Positions 8,545-17,282 of a stretch of 34,354 nt of DNA are shown one piece after another. Below the pieces are notes generated by a model, which did not search any database, had not been told where the DNA came from, and was given only the letters and a program-made list of their open reading frames with translations. The DNA is taken from positions 1-34,354 of the forward strand of contig NZ_JACMYO010000083.1 in assembly GCF_020889685.1 (NCBI RefSeq), given 5' to 3'. Position numbers and translations under genes: made by a program. Position 1 is the stretch's first letter. Every line of letters starts with the position of its first letter. This DNA comes from Bradyrhizobium oropedii (lineage in GTDB: Bacteria > Pseudomonadota > Alphaproteobacteria > Rhizobiales > Xanthobacteraceae).

Positions 8545-9036
8545 ATGGCACAGGAAAGCTCGGTCGCTCCAAAGGAGCGCATCAATATCCGCTTCAAACC
8601 GGCAACCGGCAACCTGAAGGAGGATGTCGAGCTGCCGCTCAAATTATTGGTTTTGGGCGACTTCACCGGAAAGACCGATGACCACCCGATTGAGCAGCGC
8701 GAGCTCGTCAATATCGACAAGGACAATTTTAACGAGGTTGTCAAAAGCCACGCACTGAATCTCGATATCTCCGCTGAGAATAGGCTCGACGACCAGCCCG
8801 AGGCCGGCAAGCTGTCAGTGTCGCTGACGTTTGAGAGCCTGAAGGACTTCGAACCCGAACGTGTCGCACAGCAAATTCCCGAATTGCGCGCCTTGACTGA
8901 ACTGCGCGCGGCGCTGATCGCCCTGAAGAGTCCGCTCGGGAACGTGCCGAGCTTTCGCAAGGCCATCCAGAATTTGCTCGAAGACCACGGCGCGCGGCCG
9001 CGGCTCTTGAGCGAGCTCACCGGCAAGAGCGAGTGA
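8545..9036 (+). CDS. tssB: TssB (ImpB/VipA), T6SS contractile sheath small subunit
   Basis: With TssC, TssB forms the contractile sheath around the Hcp tube. The 163 residues match the family length. Signatures are the N-terminal RINIRFKPATG, the LPLKLLVLGDFTG strand, LSVSLTFESLKDFEPERVA and the C-terminal PSFRKAIQNLL helix. A good ribosome site (AGGAG) lies about seven bases before ATG 8545, and a 38-bp gap separates it from tssA. Its 3' end lies about 35 bp before the preferred tssC start. Confidence 0.97.
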   Translation: MAQESSVAPKERINIRFKPATGNLKEDVELPLKLLVLGDFTGKTDDHPIEQRELVNIDKDNFNEVVKSHALNLDISAENRLDDQPEAGKLSVSLTFESLKDFEPERVAQQIPELRALTELRAALIALKSPLGNVPSFRKAIQNLLEDHGARPRLLSELTGKSE

Positions 9037-9071
9037 GCGGATCAACGGCTGCCGTGAGGAGGGATGGCGCT

Positions 9072-10556
9072 ATGACCGACACAAGTGCGCAGCAACCGGC
9101 CGAACTCGGCACAGGGGCCATTGAGCTTTCGCTGCTGGATCAGGTCCTTCTTGAGACCAGGATGAGCCCGCGCGACGAGGGTTACGACCTTGCTCGCCGG
9201 GGCGTTGCAGCTTTCCTCGCCGAGCTCATGGAACCAGGCCGCGCCGATGCGCAGGTCAACAACGCGCTCGTCGATCAGATGATCGCGGAGATCGATCGCA
9301 AAATCTCGGCTCAGCTCGACGAGGTGCTGCACACGGACCAGTTCCAACGGCTCGAGTCGGCCTGGCGCGGGCTCAAGTTCATGGTCGACCGCACCGATTT
9401 CCGTCAGAACATCAAGATAGAAATCCTCAGCGTCAGCAAGGATGAACTGCTCACCGACTTCGAGGACAGCCCGGAGATCGTCAAGTCCGGGCTGTACAAG
9501 CACGTCTACACCGCAGAATATGGGCAGTTCGGCGGCCAGCCCGTCGCGGCCATGATATCGGCCTACGAGTTTGGCAGTGGCAGCCAGGATGTTAAGCTGA
9601 TGCGGTACATGAGCGCGGTGGCCGCCATCTCGCATGCACCAGTCATCGCTTCTGCTGCACCCGACATGTTCGGCGTCGAACGTCATGAGGAGATCGCAGG
9701 TCTGAAGGACCTGCAATCGGTGTTCGAGGGACCAAAATACGCCAAGTGGATATCGTTCCGCGAAAGCGAGGACGCGCGCTATTTCGGCCTGACGCTGCCG
9801 CGCTTCTTGCTGCGGTTGCCCTATGGTCCAGAGACCGTTCCGGTGAAGACTTTTAATTACCAGGAGGCCTCAGACGGCGAAACCGACAATTACCTCTGGG
9901 GCAACGCTGCTTTCGCGTTTGCGACGCGCTTAACCGAAAGCTTCGCCAAGTATCGCTGGTGCCCGAACATCATCGGCCCCCAGTCTGGCGGCGCGGTTGA
10001 GGACCTCAATCTGCATACCTATGAGGCAATGGGACAATTGCAGACCAAGGTGCCGACTGAGGTGCTCATCTCGGACCGGCGCGAGTTCGAACTAGCCGAG
10101 CAGGGCTTCATCGCGCTGACCATGCGCAAGGGGGCTGACAATGCCGCTTTCTTCTCGGCTAATTCCGTGCAGAAGCCGAAATATTTCGGGACCACCCAGG
10201 AAGGCAAGGCGGCCGAACTCAACTACAAGCTGGGCAGCCAGCTGCCCTATATGTTCATCATCAATCGTTTCGCGCACTACATCAAAGTGCTGCAACGCGA
10301 GAACATCGGCTCCTGGAAGAGCAGCCAAGAGCTGCAAGGCGAGCTGAACAACTGGATCCGCCAGTATGTCGCCGATCAGGAGAATCCGTCGGCAGAGGTG
10401 CGCTCGCGGCGGCCTTTGCGAAAGGCGGAGATCATCGTCGAGGACGTCGAAGGTGAACCGGGCTGGTATCGCGTCGGCATCGCCGTCGTTCCACATTTGA
10501 AGTACATGGGCGCGGATTTTGCTTTGACGCTCAAGGGTAAGCTCGACAAGCAATAG
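9072..10556 (+). CDS. tssC: TssC (ImpC/VipB), T6SS contractile sheath large subunit
   Basis: TssC is the large sheath subunit, partner of TssB. Family signatures are ESAWRGLKFMVDRTDFRQNI, RFLLRLPYG, the KYRWCPNIIGPQSGG segment near the middle, LPYMFIINRFAHYIKV and the GWYRVGIAVVPHLKYMGADF strand near the end. ATG 9072 is preferred, giving 494 residues: it has a strong AGGAGGG (9057-9063) at good spacing. An upstream in-frame GTG at 9033 overlaps the tssB stop but would add 13 uncharacteristic residues. It sits in the tssABCEFG operon. Nothing looks damaged. Confidence 0.97.
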   Translation: MTDTSAQQPAELGTGAIELSLLDQVLLETRMSPRDEGYDLARRGVAAFLAELMEPGRADAQVNNALVDQMIAEIDRKISAQLDEVLHTDQFQRLESAWRGLKFMVDRTDFRQNIKIEILSVSKDELLTDFEDSPEIVKSGLYKHVYTAEYGQFGGQPVAAMISAYEFGSGSQDVKLMRYMSAVAAISHAPVIASAAPDMFGVERHEEIAGLKDLQSVFEGPKYAKWISFRESEDARYFGLTLPRFLLRLPYGPETVPVKTFNYQEASDGETDNYLWGNAAFAFATRLTESFAKYRWCPNIIGPQSGGAVEDLNLHTYEAMGQLQTKVPTEVLISDRREFELAEQGFIALTMRKGADNAAFFSANSVQKPKYFGTTQEGKAAELNYKLGSQLPYMFIINRFAHYIKVLQRENIGSWKSSQELQGELNNWIRQYVADQENPSAEVRSRRPLRKAEIIVEDVEGEPGWYRVGIAVVPHLKYMGADFALTLKGKLDKQ

Positions 10557-10568
10557 TGGTGGTAGTCG

Positions 10569-10964
10569 ATGTTCGACCGCAGCCTTATGGAGCGCTTGGA
10601 GGACGGAGCCGCGACCCGCCGGGTGTCGTTCGACCGTTTCCGGGCAAGCGTTCTGGAAAACTTACGTCGGGTTCTGAACTCGCGCCAGGGCTGCTGCGAA
10701 ACACGGCCGGACCTCGGCATGCCCGACCTTAACGAGGCGGTCGGGCAGGGAGCCGACGCAGTGCGCGCGCTCGCCCACTCGCTCAAGCAGCAGATCGAGA
10801 CATTTGAGCCGCGTTTAAGGAATGTGTCGATCCGCTTTCATGCCGATCCCGAAAATCCGCTGCAGCTGAGCTTCCACGTCAATGCGACGGTTGATTATAA
10901 AGCTCAAATGGAGCCAATTTCCTTCGATGCGATCTTCGAGAGGCACGTTCGGGTGAGGGGCTGA
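10569..10964 (+). CDS. tssE: TssE (ImpF), gp25-like T6SS baseplate subunit
   Basis: TssE is the small GPW/gp25-like wedge protein of the T6SS baseplate and contacts the first sheath ring. The 131 residues start MFDRSLMERLEDG, continue with LENLRRVLNSRQG and a PDLGMPDLNEAV segment typical of the family, and end with beta-strands such as LSFHVNATVDYK. The ATG at 10569 follows the tssC stop by 12 bp, and tssF follows after 5 bp, so translation is probably coupled through the operon. Confidence 0.93.
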   Translation: MFDRSLMERLEDGAATRRVSFDRFRASVLENLRRVLNSRQGCCETRPDLGMPDLNEAVGQGADAVRALAHSLKQQIETFEPRLRNVSIRFHADPENPLQLSFHVNATVDYKAQMEPISFDAIFERHVRVRG

Positions 10965-10969
10965 AGGAG

Positions 10970-12718
10970 GTGGCCGTCAATCCCTATTACGAGGACGAGC
11001 TGTCCTATTTGCGCGAGCTCGGCGCTGACTTCGCGTTGGCCAATCCGAAGCTTGCGCCCTTTCTCGGGCAGGATGCCACCGATCCCGACGTCGAGCGGCT
11101 GCTCGAAGGCTTCGCCTTCCTTGTCGCGCGGCTGCGCCAAAAGCTCGACGACGAATTTCCCGAATTCGTCCACGGCCTGTTGCGGATGGTATGGCCGCAA
11201 TATCTTCAAGCCCTGCCGCCCATCACGACCCTGTCTTTTGCCTTGAAATCATCGGCGAGCGCCGCGAGCCTGAACCTGCCGGCCGGGACCAGCGTCCGCT
11301 CGCGGCCGATCGACGGAACGAACTGCACGTTCGTCACCTGCTACGCAATCGAGGTGCTGCCGCTGGAGATCAATGACGTTCAGCTGGAGAACCGGACGAG
11401 TGCGGCCCGGCTAATCCTGCGTATCAAAGCAACCGGCCAGCAAAACCTGTCATGTCTTAAGAATGGTCGGCTTCGCCTCTTCTTCTCGACCGAGCGGGAG
11501 CCGCAAGTGGGGCGCTGCCTATTGGCCTGGCTGTGCCGTCACGCCTCGGCGGGAACTGTTACCGTGGCGGATCGACAGGTGGCCGCAATCGGCTCAGCGC
11601 AGATCGCGCCAGTCGGCTTCAATGATGACGAGGCGGTTCTGCCTTGGCCGCGCAACGCCTTCGCAGGATTCCGGATCATTCAGGAGTATCTCTGTTATCC
11701 TTCGAAATTTCTCTACGTCGATTTGTCTGGTCTCGAGCCGCTCGCAGCCCACACGGAGACTGAGTGCAGGCTCACCTTCGAGTTTCGGCGCCCGTTCCCT
11801 GCCCAGTTGCGCGTCGGCAAAGGACAGATTTGCTTGAACTGCACGCCGGCAATCAATGTCTTCAGCCACGAGGCCTCGCCAATTCGGCTGAATCGGACCA
11901 AGACCGAATACCGCGTACTTGCCTCGGGAGGGCCGAACTTTTCCATCCGGTCCGTCGATGGTGTGACCGGCTATGTGCAAGGCCGTCCCGAACGCATCGA
12001 GTTCGAGCCATTCGACCTGTTGCGCCACGATCTGCCGGGCGCGGAGCGCAACCGCGCCTACTTTCGCGAGCGTATCCGGCCTGCGGTGGTCGGCCGGGGC
12101 GTCGATCACTACGTGACTTTCGTTGACCGGCTCGACATCGGCCAACATCCGCCGATCGACGTCGTATCCCTGCTATTGACCTGCTCCAACGGACCCATTG
12201 CCGACCGGTTGCCTGTCGGTAGCGTGGATCTGCCGACCTCTGACACGCCTCGCTCCGTCACCTTCTCTAATATCACAGCGGTCGTTACAGAAGTGCCGCC
12301 ACCGGTCAATGATGGTTTATTGCGGCGGTTGACGGCCAATCTGGCGCGCAATTACGGCGTCATGGCCAACATAGGTACATTGCGGACCGTCCTTGCCAGC
12401 TACGAGTTCCGTGCAGTCTATGACGTTCAGGCGCGTCGCCGCCTGGAGTTGTTGCTCGAAGGCCTCGATCAGTTCGCGACCACGGACACCGATCACGTGG
12501 TGCGTGGCGCCCCGGTCCGAATGCGAAATATCGAATTGGCCGTGATCGACAGCAAGATCGGTGGTGAGAGCGAATTGTTCCTGTTTGGATCGGTGCTCGA
12601 CGCCTTCTTCGCGACGTTTGCCGGCGTCAATATGCTGCATCGGTTTTCGGTTCGCGGCACGGAAAGCAACGCACACTACCTATGGCCAGCGAGAAGCGGA
12701 TCGATCACGGCACTCTGA
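10970..12718 (+). CDS. tssF: TssF (ImpG/VasA), T6SS baseplate wedge subunit
   Basis: TssF forms the baseplate wedge with TssG and TssE. The family start is plain: NPYYEDELSYLRELGADFA, followed by DPDVERLLEGFAFLVARLRQ and FPEFVHGLLRMVWPQYL. The C-terminal region has the expected MRNIELAVIDSKIGGESELF and FSVRGTESN segments. The 582 residues match the family length. The GTG at 10970 directly abuts a GGAGG, which is too close. A second purine-rich run (GAGGGG at 10954-10959) has correct spacing and may be the real ribosome site. The gene overlaps tssG by 37 bases. Confidence 0.96.
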   Translation: MAVNPYYEDELSYLRELGADFALANPKLAPFLGQDATDPDVERLLEGFAFLVARLRQKLDDEFPEFVHGLLRMVWPQYLQALPPITTLSFALKSSASAASLNLPAGTSVRSRPIDGTNCTFVTCYAIEVLPLEINDVQLENRTSAARLILRIKATGQQNLSCLKNGRLRLFFSTEREPQVGRCLLAWLCRHASAGTVTVADRQVAAIGSAQIAPVGFNDDEAVLPWPRNAFAGFRIIQEYLCYPSKFLYVDLSGLEPLAAHTETECRLTFEFRRPFPAQLRVGKGQICLNCTPAINVFSHEASPIRLNRTKTEYRVLASGGPNFSIRSVDGVTGYVQGRPERIEFEPFDLLRHDLPGAERNRAYFRERIRPAVVGRGVDHYVTFVDRLDIGQHPPIDVVSLLLTCSNGPIADRLPVGSVDLPTSDTPRSVTFSNITAVVTEVPPPVNDGLLRRLTANLARNYGVMANIGTLRTVLASYEFRAVYDVQARRRLELLLEGLDQFATTDTDHVVRGAPVRMRNIELAVIDSKIGGESELFLFGSVLDAFFATFAGVNMLHRFSVRGTESNAHYLWPARSGSITAL

Positions 12719-13668
12719 CGGCGCCCGACGAACGCGATGAGCTTTCGGCATTCGGGTTCTTCTCGCTCGTTGCGCATCTCGAGCGGCGCTTCAGCGACGC
12801 TCCCCCGATCGGATCCACCGACGATCCCGCGCGGGAGGCCGTGCGCTTCCGTGCGGCGCCGACGCTTGGCTTTCCTGCCGAAGAGATCGCGGGAATCAGA
12901 CAGGCCAAGGCCGCCGGCGAGCGTGTGGAGGTCAACGTCAACTTCCTCGGGCTGCATGGTCCCTCCTCGCCGCTGCCGCCCTTCTACGCCGAACGGGTCA
13001 TGCATGCAGACGGCATGGGATCGCTCGGCGATTTTTTTGATTTTTTTAATCACCGTCTGATCAGCCTACTGCTGCGGATCTGGCGGTACTACCGTCACCA
13101 TTTGCGGTTCGAGGAGGGCGCAACCGACGCGATCTCGGTGCTGATTGGCACGCTCTTTGGACTCGTGCCCGGGGAAGACACCGCAAACGAACGGGAATGG
13201 CGGGCGCGGCTGCTGCCGCATGCCGGCGTCCTTGCCTTGTGCGGCCGGTCCGCCAAGCTTGTGGCCGGCTTGATTTCCAGCCATCTCCACATTTCAGCCC
13301 GGGTCGAGGAATTCATCTGGCGCGAGATCGACATTCCACAGCAGGCGCAGTGGCGCCTTGGCCGGCCTGGTCTTGAGCTCGGCGTTGATACCCTTGCCGG
13401 TGAAACCATGCCGGACATCGTAGGCAAATTTCGGCTTTGCCTCGGCCCGCTCAACCAGCAGCAGTTTCGGTCACTGCTGCCCGGTTGCGAGAGCCATGCC
13501 ATCCTTTGCCGTCTCATTAGCGTTATTCTGCGCGAGCCCTTGGCATGGGATCTCCAGCTAGAATTAGCGCTCGGGCAGACACCGGAATGGACTCTGGGCG
13601 AAGGAGAATTAGGCTGGACGACGTGGATCGATCCGCCCAAGGAAACCGGAAGCCTTGTTCTATTGTAA
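12682..13668 (+). CDS. tssG: TssG (ImpH/VasB), T6SS baseplate wedge subunit
   Basis: TssG pairs with two TssF copies in each baseplate wedge. Seen in order: VRFRAAPTLGFPAEEI (the usual strand with F-x-x-x-P-S/T-L-x-F-P), NFLGLHGPSSPLPPFYAE, the FFDFFNHRLISLLLRIWRYY helix, then GLISSHLHISARVEEFIWRE and LGQTPEWTLGEGELGWTTW near the C-terminus. The 328 residues match the family. The ATG lies inside tssF (37-base overlap). It ends the first T6SS operon. In many systems clpV follows here, but no such gene is present. Confidence 0.96.
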   Translation: MASEKRIDHGTLTAPDERDELSAFGFFSLVAHLERRFSDAPPIGSTDDPAREAVRFRAAPTLGFPAEEIAGIRQAKAAGERVEVNVNFLGLHGPSSPLPPFYAERVMHADGMGSLGDFFDFFNHRLISLLLRIWRYYRHHLRFEEGATDAISVLIGTLFGLVPGEDTANEREWRARLLPHAGVLALCGRSAKLVAGLISSHLHISARVEEFIWREIDIPQQAQWRLGRPGLELGVDTLAGETMPDIVGKFRLCLGPLNQQQFRSLLPGCESHAILCRLISVILREPLAWDLQLELALGQTPEWTLGEGELGWTTWIDPPKETGSLVLL

Positions 13669-13816
13669 TCGTTTTCGAGTTGTTCGCGTGTGGTGAAGAT
13701 CACCCGCGATGACGGGACACCGGACTATCATGGCGCGTCACGGATCACGGGCCCCGAGTCGCGGTCAACCTGGTTAGACGTTGCCATAGCGTACCGGCTG
13801 CGGTCCAATGGCTTCC

Positions 13817-14057
13817 ATGACCGAGAGGCTGCTATGCCAGCGCACCGAGTCGACTCCTCACGACCGCTAGCACGCCCTCACCTGCATGCGCCTCTTGGAT
13901 GCGGATGCAGAGAGCGCGGACCGGCGCGAGGTCGCGAAGATCATGTTACGCATCCATCCGAGCCACGAGCCGGTGCGCGCCGGGACCAAGAGAGCCATCT
14001 CGTTCGCGCCAAGTGTGTGCGTAGACATGGCCACCGGCGGTTGGAGCTAAAGCCGTT
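13817..14057 (+). pseudogene. DUF2285-like remnant
   Basis: A frame from ATG 13817 carries an in-frame TAG at 13868-13870, then reads CMRLLDADAESADRREVAKI and MLRIHPSHEPVRA. Near 13975-13985 the similarity moves to another frame as ESHLVRAKCVRRHGHRRL. The pattern L-L-D-A-D-A-x-x-x-D-W/R-R-x-V-A-x-I followed by E-S-H-L-x-R-A-K resembles DUF2285-type proteins common on rhizobial mobile DNA, recognised from memory. A nonsense codon and a frameshift indicate decay. It sits in the slot between tssG and the cysteine protease. Confidence 0.5.
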
Positions 14058-14073
14058 CGGCACGCTATTTGCC
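14058..14073 (+). promoter_or_regulatory. Possible sigma-54 -24/-12 element before the cysteine protease gene
   Basis: CGGCACG-CTAT-TTGCC differs from TGGCACG-N4-TTGCW only at the first and last bases and keeps the essential GG and GC pairs. Transcription would begin near 14083, just before a GGGAGAG ribosome site (about 14092-14098) and the GTG at 14106. No TGT-N10-ACA site is seen nearby, and the element overlaps a decayed gene, so a chance match is possible. Confidence 0.3.
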
Positions 14074-14105
14074 CAGCTCGCTGGTAAATTTGGGAGAGCT
14101 GTAGG

Positions 14106-14618
14106 GTGCTAAACGTAGTGCTGGATGTCCCGCTTGTCGGCCAACAACATGGCTATGACGGCCAATTGAATATGCGACGAGACTATGCCGGAAATGTTCA
14201 ACCGCATGGGAAATACAATTGTTGGTATGCTTGCGCTTGTATGCTGTCGTACTGCTTTCGCCCAGGGCCTCGGCTGGGTCTACCTTCCGCTTGGCGGGCT
14301 GACGTAGGCATCAACGGCTACCAGTTTGACTGGTTGGCGCGCATCGAAGGATTAGAGAGGCTCAAGCAGCCAGATGACGGATTTACACGTGATTTTATTG
14401 CAGAAACGTTGGTCGGACGAGGGCCAATCTGGGCTGCGCTGCGTTTGCCGTCAATCTCCGGGAACGAAACACTATGGCACGGGCATATAATAGTGTTGAC
14501 TGGTCTGATAGAAGACATGTTGTGCTACAATGATCCGTCTTACCCAGCGCGTGGAGTGATCTACTTCTATAATCTTTTGTTCGACGACCTTTTCGTCAAG
14601 AATCGCGATTGGCTGTGA
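14106..14618 (+). CDS. Papain-like cysteine protease, candidate T6SS effector
   Basis: This 170-residue protein has the layout of small papain-fold proteases (C39-like and C70/AvrRpt2-like). It begins VPLVGQQHGYDGQ; the catalytic cysteine is C39 in KYNCWYACACML; the histidine is H127 (or H125) in LWHGHIIVLTG; and N142/D143 in CYNDPSY closes the triad. The C-to-H spacing of about 88 and H-to-D of about 16 are close to those of AvrRpt2 as I recall them. It has no signal peptide, as expected of T6SS cargo. The GTG start has GGGAGAG about eight bases upstream. Placement between the two T6SS operons suggests cargo, but a type III effector is also possible. No immunity partner is recognisable. Confidence 0.6.
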   Translation: MLNVVLDVPLVGQQHGYDGQLNMRRDYAGNVQPHGKYNCWYACACMLSYCFRPGPRLGLPSAWRADVGINGYQFDWLARIEGLERLKQPDDGFTRDFIAETLVGRGPIWAALRLPSISGNETLWHGHIIVLTGLIEDMLCYNDPSYPARGVIYFYNLLFDDLFVKNRDWL

Positions 14619-15168
14619 ACACCCCCTCTGGACCGCAAGGCCCTCCGCTGCGAACGTCCGAGCGAAGACACCTCCTCCTGCTTTCGTATCCGATTGGCGA
14701 CATGTAAGTCCAGAAGCCGCCGCCGAGAAAGAGGACGAGAACGCAGACCTCGTGAAGCAGAAGCCGACCGGGCTCTACACTCGCACCGCATCTGCATTCT
14801 TTTTGGATGGCGACAAACTAAATCTGCCCGCGGAAAAGAAGGTCTCCTATGTCGATGCCGTCGATGTCGAACTCCAATGTGCGAGCTCCGGGGCAGAATT
14901 CGGTGCCGCATCGCGTCTGCAATAACTTGCCGGGGACACCAGACTTCTGCCCGCTCGTTTCAAGACGCAAGCACTGCCGGGTCGTCGAATACACTGCCTG
15001 CCGCAAGCGGCGACGCATCTCTGGGGCGGCCCAAGTCGACGCCATATTGGCTCGACAAGCTGCCGCTGTTCGTTTGGTCAAGGATAGCTAGACAACAGTG
15101 GGCCGGTGTAGTCAAAAAAGTCGTCTGAGGGTTCACCTTGTCCGGTGTCTGACGACTGCACGAGCCTC
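14619..15168. other. Accessory slot, no certain gene; one short protein-like frame
   Basis: Between the protease and the tagH promoter, one frame is protein-like: GTG 14752 to a TAA at 14923-14925 (57 codons), reading GLYTRTASAFFLDGDKLNLP and VSYVDAVDVELQC. The frame stays open back to the protease end but has no start with a ribosome site. It could be a remnant or a small partner gene. The 14694-15128 frame is arginine-rich and looks like a shadow. This is where clpV might be expected, but no AAA+ motif is visible. Confidence 0.35.
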
Positions 15169-15265
15169 TGTCAGTTTGAGAACAACGGCGTCATTCGCCG
15201 GACCAAAAATTCTTAATGTTCAATCAGTGGCTTAGGTTGGAGGTGCCGTTGGCACGACCGTTGCT
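15169..15265 (+). promoter_or_regulatory. NifA activator site plus sigma-54 promoter for the tagH-tssJKLM operon
   Basis: TGTCAGTTTGAGAACA at 15169-15184 is an exact TGT-N10-ACA NifA activator sequence. At 15250-15265, 65 bp downstream, TGGCACG-ACCG-TTGCT is an exact sigma-54 -24/-12 element. Spacing and order match nif-type promoters. Transcription would start near 15277 and give a leader of about 280 bases before tagH at 15558. The region 15266-15557 holds no convincing gene. The whole module resembles the one at 27736-27828. Confidence 0.8.
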
Positions 15266-15557
15266 ATCGAAATCTGGCAACATTAATTGGCGGAGTGCAC
15301 GTAGATGCGTAAGACGACCGATGCGCTCCTTTGCTTGAGTTCGCATGCCTTGTTTCTGAGAGAGAAAGCCCGCGCGGTCTCCGATGCAGCTGAGCGAACG
15401 AAGAGACCATCCTTTTCGCCTTGCGCAACCGGCGCATGAGACAATCGATCGGCCCAGCAACAATGCTGTTCAGTCGAAAGCAATGCTGCCGCCACGGCAA
15501 TTTCAATGGGACGCTCGGATGACCACTTGTGCCGGCGAGCAAGCCTGAAGGTGCGGG

Positions 15558-17282
15558 ATGCATCTGACACTCGGAGTCCTCGGAGAGAACGCCGAGCCCT
15601 TGGGCCGCTACGCAAGGCAGGCGTTTGGACCTGAAGGGGGCTCCATCGGTCGCGGGCGCGGTTGCTACTGGCGGCTTCCAGATCCAACCAACACGCTGTC
15701 AGGACACCACGCGTTGATTGCATTCAATGGCATCGGTTTCACGATCACCGATACAAGCACCAATGGTGTCTACATCAACACGGTGGACGCCCCGCTGGGA
15801 CGCGGCAATACCACGCCGCTAGCTGATGGCGATACGCTATATTTGGCGAATTACGTCCTCTCGGTCATGATCGAGGACGATCCTGTCGAGGAACGTCAAC
15901 GGCTAGGCTTGACGGGGTCGAAAGCGGTGTGTGTCGGCCGTACGACGCCGAGGTTGCCGTCTCCTACACTCACCCAAGAGCCCGCAACTGCAACCGTTCC
16001 GACTGCCGCACCGTCGGTAAGCGATGCGCACCTTCCTCCCGATTTCTCAGTGGTGACTGGGCCGCGCCCGATCTTCTATTCAGCGGCACAATGCGAGCCG
16101 CAGGCACCTCATCCGCCATCCTTGCCCGGAGACAAGCCGCTCAGCAGCGACATCGAGGCTGTGGATCCGACACTAGCGGATCTTCCTCGGCGACCGTCGA
16201 GCGCTGCCACGACCCAGAGGCCGTCCTCGCACGCGCCTTCGGCAAATGTCGGATCAATTCCGTTGTCATCGGTCGACACGCCATTTATCGAGCCATCCAA
16301 ACCGCTGCCCTCTGCCCCCTCCAATGGCAGGAGTGTACTGTCGAATGGCCATCCTGCGCCCATCATCCCTGAGGATCTCGATCTTGGCGATCTGTTGCCG
16401 GGACCGGTCTCGCGCCGCATGCCATCGGTGTCGTCGCAGCGAGCTAAAGCGCGCCTCAATGAGCCGAACGAAGCGCTCCGGATCGCGCCTAAGCCGACCG
16501 CCTCTTCTGCGACGAATCACCTCGGGAAATTGCGGAATTCTGGTTCAGGGTCGCCGACGCCCGATGAGCGGGAGCTCGATCGGCTGCTGCTGAGACTGAA
16601 GGAAACTGCTGCGCCGCGAGTGGTCGGCGCTCCTGAGACAAGAACCGCGACAAGGAGCGGTGCTCCGCCGTTGCCTGCGAACGCTCCATCCGACACAGAC
16701 GAACTGCAGGCGTTCTGGAATGCGCTGGGCTGCAATCCGGATCTTGTGCCGCCAGCACAGCGTCGAGAGTTCTTTGCCGAACTCGGCCATGCGGTCGCCG
16801 AGATGACGAACGGGCTGCATTCGATACTGGCGGCGTGGGCTATGCTCAAAAATGAGTGCCAAATCGGGCCGGCGCAGACACGTGCCGGGAATGACAACGC
16901 AGTACAGTTCACCAACAGCAGTCATGTCCTCCGCGAGGTGCTCGCAAAGGATCGCGGATTCCGGTTGCTCTCCCGGTCGGTGCGCGCAGGATTCGAGGAC
17001 ATCAAAGCCCATGAGGTCGCGGCAATGGCGGCAATGAGAGGCGCGGTCAGCAATGTGCTCACGCACATGAGCCCCCAGCGTATCGAGAGCGACGGTGCAA
17101 TCAGCGGGCTTTTCGGCGCTCGCCTCAATAAGGCGAAGTTGTGGGACAGATTTGTGGAGCTGCACGCATCGATGGTCGGTGACATTGATCGAACGGCGCG
17201 CTCCTATATCGCAGAAGAATTTGCCCGAAGCTACGAAACGCAACGCTCAGAACCCGGCCGGAATGAAGGAAAGACGGCGTAA
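15558..17282 (+). CDS. tagH: TagH/Fha (ImpI), FHA-domain T6SS regulator
   Basis: This is the forkhead-associated protein of the T6SS, which binds phosphothreonine made by the PpkA-type kinase to promote assembly. The N-terminal FHA domain (about residues 25-110) shows GGSIGRGRGCYWRLPD, the SGHHALIAF core with S and H conserved, and TDTSTNGVYIN. A long Pro/Ser-rich linker (about 120-380) follows. The C-terminal VI_FHA domain (about 385-565) contains ELQAFWNALGCNPDLVP and HEVAAMAAMRGAVSNVLTHM. The ATG at 15558 follows a GAAGGTG. Its TAA overlaps the tssJ ATG. The kinase gene lies at the far end of the same cluster. Confidence 0.93.
   Translation: MHLTLGVLGENAEPLGRYARQAFGPEGGSIGRGRGCYWRLPDPTNTLSGHHALIAFNGIGFTITDTSTNGVYINTVDAPLGRGNTTPLADGDTLYLANYVLSVMIEDDPVEERQRLGLTGSKAVCVGRTTPRLPSPTLTQEPATATVPTAAPSVSDAHLPPDFSVVTGPRPIFYSAAQCEPQAPHPPSLPGDKPLSSDIEAVDPTLADLPRRPSSAATTQRPSSHAPSANVGSIPLSSVDTPFIEPSKPLPSAPSNGRSVLSNGHPAPIIPEDLDLGDLLPGPVSRRMPSVSSQRAKARLNEPNEALRIAPKPTASSATNHLGKLRNSGSGSPTPDERELDRLLLRLKETAAPRVVGAPETRTATRSGAPPLPANAPSDTDELQAFWNALGCNPDLVPPAQRREFFAELGHAVAEMTNGLHSILAAWAMLKNECQIGPAQTRAGNDNAVQFTNSSHVLREVLAKDRGFRLLSRSVRAGFEDIKAHEVAAMAAMRGAVSNVLTHMSPQRIESDGAISGLFGARLNKAKLWDRFVELHASMVGDIDRTARSYIAEEFARSYETQRSEPGRNEGKTA

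Noticed and set aside
14752..14925. Short frame after the cysteine protease as an immunity gene
   Set aside because: It has no credible start or ribosome site and no recognisable fold, so it is described only as a protein-like frame.
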